Assembly (NCBI GenBank): GCA_937892095.1
Contig: CALAVC010000209.1
Coordinates: 1-11,554, forward strand
DNA: 11,554 nucleotides
From: an uncultured Bacteroidales bacterium
GTDB taxonomy: Bacteria; Bacteroidota; Bacteroidia; Bacteroidales; Marinilabiliaceae
Direction of reading: 5' to 3'
Part shown: piece after piece, positions 6,762 through 11,554 of the stretch
Position numbering within the stretch: position 1 is the stretch's first letter
Layout of the letters: each line of letters begins with the position of its first letter
Position numbers and translations under genes: made by a program
The notes under the pieces: generated by a model
What the model was told of the DNA's origin: nothing
What the model saw: only the letters and a program-made list of their open reading frames with translations
Database searches by the model: none

Positions 6762-7379
6762 TTATTGCTCAATAATTAAGTAAGAACCCTTGCAGCCGGG
6801 TACAGAACCTTTGACAACGAGGAGATTGCTTTCGGGGACTACCTTAATGACTTTAAGGTTTTCGATTTTTACTCTGTCGCCACCAGTACGACCAGCCATA
6901 CGCATACCAGGGAAGACACGAGACGGATAGGAAGAAGCACCGATTGAACCTGGTGCACGCAGACGGTTGTGTTGACCGTGTGTAGATTGACCGACACCAC
7001 CGAAGCCGTGGCGAGTTACTACACCTTGGAAGCCTTTACCCTTGGAGGTACCGACGATGTCGACGAAAGAATCTTCTTGGAAGATGTCGACGGTGACGGC
7101 ATCACCGAGGTTGAGTTGTTTGTCGAAAGCGCTGAACTCGACGAGTTTGCGTGCAGGAGCTACACCGGCCTTTTTGAAGTGACCTTGCATAGGGGCGGTG
7201 GTGTGCTTTTCCGACTTTTCATCATAGGCCAGCTGAACAGCCTCATAGCCATCGACCTCAATGGTTTTGATTTGAGTTACGTGGCAAGGGCCAGCTTCGA
7301 TAACAGTGCATGGGATGCTTTTCCCCTCGGCACTGAAAACGGAAGTCATTCCGATTTTTTTTCCGATTAAACCTGGCAT
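6762..7379 (-). CDS. rplC: 50S ribosomal protein L3
   Basis: L3 is an early assembly protein whose extension reaches the peptidyl-transferase centre. The 205-residue product begins MPGLIGKKIGMTSVFSAEGK. It carries GTSKGKGFQGVVTRHGF (110-126), then STHGQHNRLRAPGSIGASSY and RVFPGMRMAGRTGGDRV. Ala148 occupies the place of the glutamine that PrmB methylates in E. coli L3 (GSIGQ), so that modification cannot occur here. It lies 46 bp after rpsJ and 5 bp before rplD. Start and length fit the family. Confidence 0.98.
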   Translation of the reverse strand: MPGLIGKKIGMTSVFSAEGKSIPCTVIEAGPCHVTQIKTIEVDGYEAVQLAYDEKSEKHTTAPMQGHFKKAGVAPARKLVEFSAFDKQLNLGDAVTVDIFQEDSFVDIVGTSKGKGFQGVVTRHGFGGVGQSTHGQHNRLRAPGSIGASSYPSRVFPGMRMAGRTGGDRVKIENLKVIKVVPESNLLVVKGSVPGCKGSYLIIEQ

Positions 7380-7425
7380 TGATTAGGTATTAATGAATTG
7401 AAGAATAGATTGATAAGGGGTATCA

Positions 7426-7731
7426 CTACACCTTAATTTCGACTTCTACGCCACTGGGTAGTTCGAGTTTCATCAGGGCATCAATTGTCTTCGACGAGGA
7501 GCTATAGATGTCGATGAGACGCTTGTAGGATGAGAGTTGGAACTGCTCGCGTGACTTCTTGTTTACGAAAGTCGAGCGCAAGATAGTAAAAATTCGCTTG
7601 TCAGTGGGGAGAGGAATTGGTCCACTAACGACAGCGTCGGTAGCTTTTACCGTCTTGACGATTTTCTCAGCAGACTTATCGACCAAGTTATGGTCGTAAG
7701 ACTTGAGTTTAATTCTGATTTTTTGACTCAT
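7426..7731 (-). CDS. rpsJ: 30S ribosomal protein S10 (NusE)
   Basis: S10 is a 30S head protein and, as NusE, pairs with NusB in transcription antitermination and with NusG in coupling. The 101-residue product starts MSQKIRIKLKSYDHNLVDKSAEKIV. It has GPIPLPTDKRIFTILRSTFVNKKSREQFQLSSYKRLIDIY, the classic S10 core with the ribosome loop, and ends LPSGVEVEIKV. It opens the S10 section but directly follows fusA after a 77-bp gap with a strong hairpin. No tuf gene intervenes, which is the Bacteroidota arrangement. Confidence 0.98.
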   Translation of the reverse strand: MSQKIRIKLKSYDHNLVDKSAEKIVKTVKATDAVVSGPIPLPTDKRIFTILRSTFVNKKSREQFQLSSYKRLIDIYSSSSKTIDALMKLELPSGVEVEIKV

Positions 7732-7760
7732 TGTAGGATTTATGACTATTATTATTGAAA

Positions 7761-7796
7761 GGAGGCAGATTAAGAGTCATTCGCTAATCTGCCTCC
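7761..7796 (-). promoter_or_regulatory. 12-bp perfect hairpin between fusA and rpsJ, possible attenuator
   Basis: GGAGGCAGATTA (7761-7772) and TAATCTGCCTCC (7785-7796) are perfect reverse complements around a 12-nt loop. The arm begins 12 nt past the fusA stop. On the coding (minus) strand the stem is followed by TTTCAATAATAAT, a weak U-run. On the plus strand it is followed by AATTTTTAAGTTTT. It could be a leaky terminator or mRNA-stabilising element at the str/S10 boundary. The stem is clear; the function is inferred. Confidence 0.6.
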
Positions 7797-7808
7797 AATT
7801 TTTAAGTT

Positions 7809-9917
7809 TTATTTAAGGAGCTCAACGTGTCCTTTAACTTCTTTAAGCACTTCTGTTGCGATGGCCTTGGAGACTTCGGCATATTCGAGGAACTCCATAG
7901 ACTGAGTGGCGCGACCAGAAGAGATGGTGCGAAGTATGGTTACGTAGCCGAAGAGTTCGGCGAGGGGCACCTTGGCTTTGATAATACGTTGACCGTTCTT
8001 GGTTTCCATACCTTCGACTTGACCACGACGCTTGTTGAGGTCGCCGATGATGTCGCCCATGTACTCTTCGGGAGTGAGGACTTCGACCTTCATGATTGGC
8101 TCGAGGAGTATTGGGTTGGCCTTGGAGCAAGTCTCTTTGAAAGCCTGACGAGCAGCGAGTTCGAAAGAGAGTGCATCGGAGTCGACTGGGTGGAAAGAAC
8201 CATCGAGAAGGGTTACTTGGAGGTCTTCGACTTCGTAGCCAGCAAGAACACCATTCTTCATGGCTTCCTTGAAGCCCTTTTCTACGGCAGGAACGAATTC
8301 CTTGGGCACGTTACCACCCTTGACTTCGTTGGTGAATATGAGTCCCTTCTTGCCTTCTTCGACGGGGCTAACACGTACGATGATGTCAGCGAATTTACCG
8401 CGACCACCTGTCTGCTTCTTGAATACTTCACGATGTTCGACAGTGCCTTTGATAGCCTCACGATAGGATACCTGAGGACGACCTTGATTACATTCGACTT
8501 TGAACTCACGCTTGAGACGGTCGATGATGATGTCGAGGTGAAGTTCGCCCATACCTTCGATGACAGTCTGACCTGTCTCTTCGTCGGTCTTGAAGCGGAA
8601 TGTTGGGTCTTCTTCGGCGAGCTTAAGGAGTGCGTTGGTGAGCTTGTCCATATCCTTTTGGCTCTTAGGCTCGACAGAGATGCCGATGACAGGCTCGGGG
8701 AATTCCATAGACTCGAGGGCGATAGGAGCGTCTTCGGCGCAGAGGGTATCACCAGTCTTGATGTCTTTGAAGCCGACAGCAGCACCGATGTCACCAGCAC
8801 CTATGAAGTCGAGAGGTATTTGCTTATTGGACTTCATTTGATAGAGGCGTGCTATGCGCTCTTTCTTGTCGGTGCGAGTGTTGAGGACATAGGAACCTGC
8901 ATCAATGCGACCTGAGTAGACACGGATGTAGGCAAGACGACCTACGAATGGGTCGGTAGCAATCTTGAAAGCAAGGGTTGCCATCTTGTCGTCTTCGCTA
9001 TGGCGACGGGTTTCGGTCTCACCTGTGTGAGGGTTGGTACCTTCGACGGGTGGTAGGTCGCTTGGCGATGGGAGGAATGTTACGATGGCATCGAGGAGAC
9101 GTTGAACGCCCTTGTTGCGGAAAGAAGAGCCACAGAGAACTGGGTTAAGAGTCTGTGCAATGGTGGCCTTGCGGATGCCTGCGATGAGTTCTTCTTCGGT
9201 TACAGAATCGGGATCGTCGAAGAATTTTTCCATGACGGTCTCGTCTTGTTCGGCAACAGCTTCAATCATCTTAGCACGCCATTCGGCTGCTTCAGCCTTC
9301 AAGCTTTCGCGGATGGGCTTATACTCGAAGGTAGAACCGAAGTCTTTGTGCTCAGTCCAAATGATTTCTTGATTGCGAATGAGGTCGACAACGCCCTCGA
9401 AAGAATCTTCGGCACCTATGGGTATTACGACGGGTACTGGGTTAGCACCGAGGACTTCGCGTATTTGGCGAACGACTTCGAAGAAGTTGGCACCAGAACG
9501 GTCCATCTTGTTGACGAAGGCGATACGAGGTACGTTGTAGCGAGTGGCTTGGTGCCATACGGTCTCAGACTGAGGCTGAACGCCACCGACTGCACAGAAG
9601 AGAGCTACGGCACCATCGAGGATACGGAGGGAACGTTCTACTTCGACAGTAAAGTCGACGTGACCCGGGGTGTCGATGATGTTGATTTTGAAGGTCTCAT
9701 CATTGTACTTCCAGTTGGCGGTAACGGCAGCAGAGGTGATGGTTATACCACGCTCTTGCTCTTGAACCATCCAGTCCATGGTGGCAGCACCATCGTGCAC
9801 CTCACCAATTTTGTGAGTGATACCGGTGTAGAAGAGGATGCGTTCGGTAGTGGTCGTTTTACCGGCATCGATGTGGGCCATAATGCCGATATTGCGAGTG
9901 TATTTAAGGTCTGACAT
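7809..9917 (-). CDS. fusA: Elongation factor G
   Basis: EF-G is the GTPase that drives mRNA-tRNA translocation and, with RRF, ribosome recycling. The 702-residue product has all five domains. The G domain shows the P-loop AHIDAGKT (14-21), switch I RGITI (56-60), DTPGH (82-86, with catalytic His86), NKMD (136-139) and CGSSF (262-266). Domain II follows (about 312-400, with TDPFVGRLAYIRVYSG). Domain III has EGMGELHLD (454-462). Domain IV has the tip loop GSFHPVDSD (573-581). Domain V includes EPIMKVEV and GYVTILRTISSGRA. No residue is obviously lost. It sits 21 bp after rpsG and before rpsJ in str order, supporting the canonical EF-G rather than a second paralogue. A 362-residue antisense frame over it is a shadow. 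Confidence 0.98.
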   Translation of the reverse strand: MSDLKYTRNIGIMAHIDAGKTTTTERILFYTGITHKIGEVHDGAATMDWMVQEQERGITITSAAVTANWKYNDETFKINIIDTPGHVDFTVEVERSLRILDGAVALFCAVGGVQPQSETVWHQATRYNVPRIAFVNKMDRSGANFFEVVRQIREVLGANPVPVVIPIGAEDSFEGVVDLIRNQEIIWTEHKDFGSTFEYKPIRESLKAEAAEWRAKMIEAVAEQDETVMEKFFDDPDSVTEEELIAGIRKATIAQTLNPVLCGSSFRNKGVQRLLDAIVTFLPSPSDLPPVEGTNPHTGETETRRHSEDDKMATLAFKIATDPFVGRLAYIRVYSGRIDAGSYVLNTRTDKKERIARLYQMKSNKQIPLDFIGAGDIGAAVGFKDIKTGDTLCAEDAPIALESMEFPEPVIGISVEPKSQKDMDKLTNALLKLAEEDPTFRFKTDEETGQTVIEGMGELHLDIIIDRLKREFKVECNQGRPQVSYREAIKGTVEHREVFKKQTGGRGKFADIIVRVSPVEEGKKGLIFTNEVKGGNVPKEFVPAVEKGFKEAMKNGVLAGYEVEDLQVTLLDGSFHPVDSDALSFELAARQAFKETCSKANPILLEPIMKVEVLTPEEYMGDIIGDLNKRRGQVEGMETKNGQRIIKAKVPLAELFGYVTILRTISSGRATQSMEFLEYAEVSKAIATEVLKEVKGHVELLK

Positions 9918-9938
9918 TGAAGTGGCTTACTTAGTTAG

Positions 9939-10415
9939 TTAAAATCTGAAGTGAGCGAAAGCACGGTTAGCTTCGGCCATTTTGTGCATGTCTTCTTTGC
10001 GCTTGAAGGCACCACCTTCGAGGTTGTAGGCTGCGTTGATTTCAGCGGCAAGTTTTTCGGCCATGGAATGTCCGCTACGTTTGCGAGCGTAGAGAATCAT
10101 ATTCTTGATAGAGAGGGCTACCTTGCGATCGGGACGGATTTCGGTCGGGACTTGGAACGTAGCACCACCTACGCGACGGCTCTTAACTTCGACAGCGGGA
10201 GTGATATTTTCGAGTGCTTTCTTGAAGTATTCGAGGGGAGTTTTTTCTTCTTTTTCAGCTTTTGGAGCTATGGCATCGAGCGCATTGTAGAGGATGCCAA
10301 AAGCGACAGACTTCTTGCCGTCATACATAAGGTTGTTGACGAACTGAGTGATGAGGGTGTCGCCGAATTTTGGGTCGGGAAGAAGGATACGCTTCTTCGG
10401 TTTAGACTTACGCAT
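9939..10415 (-). CDS. rpsG: 30S ribosomal protein S7
   Basis: S7 nucleates assembly of the 30S head and contacts the E-site tRNA. In E. coli it represses translation of the str operon by binding the rpsL-rpsG intercistronic mRNA. The 158-residue product begins MRKSKPKKRILLPDPKFGDTLIT. It contains NNLMYDGKKSVAFGILYNAL, VEVKSRRVGGATFQVPTEIRPDRK and the C-terminal helix region AEANRAFAHFRF. Length fits the family. It follows rpsL after a 132-bp gap with hairpins and is 21 bp before fusA. Confidence 0.98.
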   Translation of the reverse strand: MRKSKPKKRILLPDPKFGDTLITQFVNNLMYDGKKSVAFGILYNALDAIAPKAEKEEKTPLEYFKKALENITPAVEVKSRRVGGATFQVPTEIRPDRKVALSIKNMILYARKRSGHSMAEKLAAEINAAYNLEGGAFKRKEDMHKMAEANRAFAHFRF

Positions 10416-10431
10416 TTTTAATCTGTTTAAT

Positions 10432-10488
10432 CAGCTCTCTTTATCAGCTGTCTGTTTTAGGGTCTTCAACTATCACCGTTAGATAGTT
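10432..10488 (-). promoter_or_regulatory. Structured rpsL-rpsG intercistronic region, candidate S7 control site
   Basis: The minus-strand spacer holds AACTATC/GATAGTT, a perfect 7-bp stem with a 7-nt loop (10468-10488). It also has a CAGCT/AGCTG stem (10432-10450) built from a repeated AGCTGAT(A/T)AA motif. No U-run follows the stems, so this is not a simple terminator. In E. coli the equivalent gap carries the S7 repressor site, but sequence similarity cannot be judged here. The structures are visible; the role is inferred by position. Confidence 0.4.
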
Positions 10489-10547
10489 TACTCAACTTTG
10501 GATGACAACTGCCAAACAGATACTGTGTTTTTAGTTTTGTTTGTGTG

Positions 10548-10988
10548 TTACTTTTTCTTTGCAGGTGCAGCCTTGCCAGCTTTTGGACGCTTAGCGCCAT
10601 ACTTGGAACGACGTTGCATACGACCTTCGACACCGCTTGCGTCAAGAGTACCGCGAACGAGGTGGTAGCGAACACCAGGAAGGTCTTTTACTCTTCCTCC
10701 TCTAATAAGAACAACGCTGTGTTCTTGTAGATTGTGTCCAACACCTGGAATATAAGCTGTAACCTCTTGAGTGTTTGTAAGTCTAACTCTGGCAACTTTT
10801 CTCAAAGCTGAGTTTGGCTTCTTAGGTGTAGTTGTTTTAACTACTGTGCAAACACCTCTTTTTTGTGGGCTTGATGCATTAGTCATTCTCTTTGTTTTAG
10901 AGTTGTAACCTTTTTGTAATGCTGGAGCCTTAGATTTAGATGTTTTTGCTTTTCTTCCATTCTTTACAAGTTGATTAATTGTAGGCAT
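10548..10988 (-). CDS. rpsL: 30S ribosomal protein S12, apparent interphylum chimera
   Basis: S12 sits at the 30S decoding centre and sets accuracy. The 146-residue frame has PKKPNSALRK and GGRVKDLPGVRYH. Lys57 and Lys101 match the streptomycin-site lysines 43 and 88 of E. coli, so it reads as drug-sensitive. Residues 1-100 look like Firmicutes S12 (MPTINQLV start, the GYNSKTKRMTNASSPQKRG insertion, PGVGHNLQEHSVV). The end GTLDASGVEGRMQRRSKYGAKRPKAGKAAPAKKK looks like Bacteroidota. Arginine codons are AGA at eight sites through Arg99, then CGC or CGT at six sites from Arg107, and GC content rises at the same place. The excess length comes from combining one lineage's insertion with the other's tail. 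I regard it as two partial rpsL genes joined by assembly; a real recombinant is the alternative. Confidence 0.9.
   Translation of the reverse strand: MPTINQLVKNGRKAKTSKSKAPALQKGYNSKTKRMTNASSPQKRGVCTVVKTTTPKKPNSALRKVARVRLTNTQEVTAYIPGVGHNLQEHSVVLIRGGRVKDLPGVRYHLVRGTLDASGVEGRMQRRSKYGAKRPKAGKAAPAKKK
10668..10694. other. Probable contig chimera junction within rpsL
   Basis: The last AGA arginine codon ends at 10692 and the first CGC codon starts at 10670 on the minus strand. Between them lies the codon run for the universally conserved VKDLPGV. To the right, DNA is AT-rich with Firmicutes-type genes, SD sites and a sigma-A promoter. To the left it is the Bacteroidota cluster. A shared conserved stretch is exactly where an assembler would join two species. 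Confidence 0.75.
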
Positions 10989-10997
10989 TTTAAATTT

Positions 10998-11010
10998 TCA
11001 CCATCCTTTC
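10998..11010 (-). promoter_or_regulatory. Firmicutes-type Shine-Dalgarno of rpsL
   Basis: GAAAGGATGGTGA on the minus strand matches the extended anti-SD complement AGAAAGGAGGTGA apart from one extra T. It lies about 9 nt before the rpsL ATG (10986-10988). It differs from the SD-poor starts of the Bacteroidota genes and supports a Firmicutes origin for this end. Confidence 0.6.
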
Positions 11011-11064
11011 AATCTTAAAATTTATATATTCAAAGCCACATTACATAGCGTATGAATCAAACAT

Positions 11065-11113
11065 CGTAGGGGAGCACAGTGTGCTCCAGTATAGGTCGGC
11101 GTCCTCGACGACC
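11065..11113 (+). repeat. Two-hairpin GC-rich intergenic element, REP/MITE-like
   Basis: The plus strand reads CGTAGGGG running into GGAGCACAGTGTGCTCC (11071-11087, 8-bp arms around one base), then a short spacer, then GGTCGGCG, TCCT, CGACGACC (11094-11113, 8-bp stem with one mismatch and a tetraloop). It is far more GC-rich than its surroundings. It lies between the L7Ae-gene stop and rpsL with no U-run, so it is a poor terminator. From memory, similar CGTAGGGG-plus-hairpin elements are dispersed in Clostridia genomes. It may instead be an rpsL leader structure. Only one clear copy is in the window. Confidence 0.55.
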
Positions 11114-11123
11114 CGGCAAATCC

Positions 11124-11336
11124 TTATTCCGCTGCTGCAGCCGCTCTAACTTCTATCCCCGCAAGCTTACCTAGCTCTTCCATAGTCTTTATATGCTTAA
11201 CTTCAACATTTTTCTCAGCACATAATTCAAATAGTGGGTTTAGAATATTTTTATCAGCATTGTCGCCAACGTAAACAGTTTTTGCGAGATTCTCTGAAAC
11301 AGCTTTCATAACCTGTTTAACACCAACGTATTTCAT
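11124..11336 (-). CDS. L7Ae/L30e-family ribosomal protein (YbxF/RplGB-like)
   Basis: Small RNA-binding proteins of this family bind kink-turn RNAs; in Bacillus the YbxF gene lies between rpoC and rpsL. The 70-residue product begins MKYVGVKQVMKAVSENLAKTVYVGDNAD. It has the conserved helix-loop EELGKLAGIEV (53-63) and an Ala-rich end. I chose the ATG at 11334-11336 because AAGGAG (11345-11350) is 8 nt upstream; the in-frame ATG at 11340-11342 would leave only 2 nt. Its position upstream of rpsL is a Firmicutes arrangement not expected in the Bacteroidota cluster, and its single arginine codon is AGA. It is therefore assigned to the second organism in the chimera. It may be controlled by its own promoter and leader hairpin. 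Confidence 0.85.
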   Translation of the reverse strand: MKYVGVKQVMKAVSENLAKTVYVGDNADKNILNPLFELCAEKNVEVKHIKTMEELGKLAGIEVRAAAAAE

Positions 11337-11344
11337 TAACATTT

Positions 11345-11350
11345 CTCCTT
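11345..11350 (-). promoter_or_regulatory. Shine-Dalgarno deciding the L7Ae-family start
   Basis: AAGGAG lies 2 nt before the first in-frame ATG (11340-11342) and 8 nt before the second (11334-11336). The spacing favours the second start, giving a 70-residue protein starting MKYVG. Confidence 0.75.
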
Positions 11351-11366
11351 GAATTTTATTCTAATG

Positions 11367-11410
11367 AAATTGCTTACTATGCTTACGCACAAGCACACTA
11401 CGAGCAATTT
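11367..11410 (-). promoter_or_regulatory. Leader stem-loop upstream of the L7Ae-family gene
   Basis: AAATTGCT (11367-11374) and AGCAATTT (11403-11410) are perfect complements enclosing a second stem, TGCTT/AAGCA (11380-11384/11391-11395) with a 6-nt loop. The internal loop separating the two stems is asymmetric. This lies within the predicted 5' UTR, starting about 10 nt after the expected transcription start. I do not see the tandem G-A pairs of a classical kink-turn. Autoregulation by the encoded RNA-binding protein is only a hypothesis. Confidence 0.5.
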
Positions 11411-11426
11411 ACATACAGCAGATTGA

Positions 11427-11455
11427 ATTTTATCATTTTTATACAGCTTTGTCAA
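11427..11455 (-). promoter_or_regulatory. Sigma-A-type promoter with extended -10
   Basis: On the minus strand TTGACA (11450-11455) is the exact consensus -35. It is followed after 17 bp by TAAAAT (11427-11432), one base off the -10 consensus, preceded by TGA as an extended -10. Transcription would start near 11420, giving an 84-nt leader before the L7Ae-family gene. This is a Firmicutes-style promoter, unlike the Bacteroidota -33/-7 type. Confidence 0.82.
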
Positions 11456-11494
11456 CAGAAAAAGTAATATTTCTTGCTTATTTCCGTAGGGGTT

Positions 11495-11554
11495 GAACAA
11501 AAAAGGACGGAAGTAAAAATGTGTAAATTTACACATTTTTACTTCCGTCCTTTT
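11495..11554 (-). terminator. 54-bp perfect palindrome, probable intrinsic terminator at the contig edge
   Basis: Positions 11501-11554 are a perfect palindrome with 27-bp arms centred at 11527/11528, with GGACGGAAG and CTTCCGTCC in the outer arms. Read on the minus strand the stem is followed by TTTTTTGTTC, a proper U-run. It lies just upstream of the L7Ae-family promoter, where the end of the preceding operon (probably rpoC) is expected. A perfect palindrome with no unpaired loop at the very contig end is also what a fold-back or k-mer assembly artefact gives. Both readings remain open. Confidence 0.6.

Noticed and set aside
6148..6783. 211-residue plus-strand open frame opposite rplD
   Set aside because: It exactly mirrors L4 and has no recognisable motif, so it is a codon-bias artefact.
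7827..8915. 362-residue plus-strand open frame opposite fusA
   Set aside because: It is an antisense shadow. The sense gene seldom uses TTA, CTA or TCA in the register that would give antisense stops. The translation has no recognisable domain, and EF-G on the other strand is complete.
9102..9914. 270-residue plus-strand open frame opposite the EF-G G domain
   Set aside because: It overlaps the conserved GTPase motifs of fusA on the other strand and shows no independent features.
10548..10988. Streptomycin-resistant rpsL
   Set aside because: Lysines are present at both classical resistance sites (Lys57 and Lys101), so there is no sign of resistance mutations.
11367..11410. Classical kink-turn in the L7Ae-family leader
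   Set aside because: The internal loop lacks the tandem sheared G-A pairs and three-nucleotide bulge that define the motif.
11336..11536. 66-residue minus-strand open frame at the right edge
   Set aside because: It covers the palindrome, the sigma-A promoter and the leader hairpin, and overlaps the L7Ae-family start. Its composition is that of AT-rich spacer, and it has no suitable ribosome binding site.
1..11554. CRISPR array, tRNA, insertion sequence or toxin-antitoxin pair
   Set aside because: I found no regular repeat-spacer pattern, tRNA-like cloverleaf, transposase frame or small gene pair outside the ribosomal cluster.

Overview
The window reads as one metagenome-assembly contig made almost entirely of a Bacteroidota (Bacteroidales-like, perhaps Porphyromonadaceae) ribosomal-protein supercluster on the minus strand. 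In the direction of transcription (right to left) the order is rpsL, rpsG, fusA, rpsJ, rplC, rplD, rplW, rplB, rpsS, rplV, rpsC, rplP, rpmC, rpsQ, rplN, rplX, rplE, rpsN, rpsH, rplF. This is the fused str/S10/spc arrangement with no tuf between fusA and rpsJ. Most genes lack a clear Shine-Dalgarno sequence, as is usual in Bacteroidota. Most gaps are 2 to 46 bp and rplX/rplE overlap by one base, so one polycistronic unit is likely. It encodes 30S and 50S proteins plus elongation factor G.

The longer gaps hold structure. The rpsL-rpsG gap (132 bp) has a 7-bp hairpin and short repeats. The fusA-rpsJ gap (77 bp) has a perfect 12-bp stem. The rpsH-rpsN gap (67 bp) has a 14-bp palindrome.

Both ends are abnormal. 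At the left end, positions 1-42 match from memory an Illumina TruSeq index primer. The adapter supplies the last six residues (IGRAHV) and the stop codon of the rplF reading frame. It abuts an inverted repeat (43-53/71-81) that looks like a fold-back artefact, so the true rplF C-terminus is missing.

At the right end, composition changes inside rpsL. Eight consecutive arginine codons are AGA, then the remaining six are CGC or CGT. The first two thirds of the protein look like Firmicutes/Clostridia S12 and the tail like Bacteroidota S12. Beyond it lies Firmicutes-type context: a small L7Ae-family gene with a strong SD and a near-consensus sigma-A promoter, preceded by a terminator-like 54-bp palindrome at the contig edge. 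The simplest reading is an assembly chimera of two organisms joined in the conserved part of rpsL, between about 10668 and 10694.

I see no novel multi-gene system. The points of real interest are the chimera and adapter artefacts, a two-hairpin GC-rich intergenic element (11065-11113) between the L7Ae gene and rpsL, and several candidate leader or intercistronic RNA structures.
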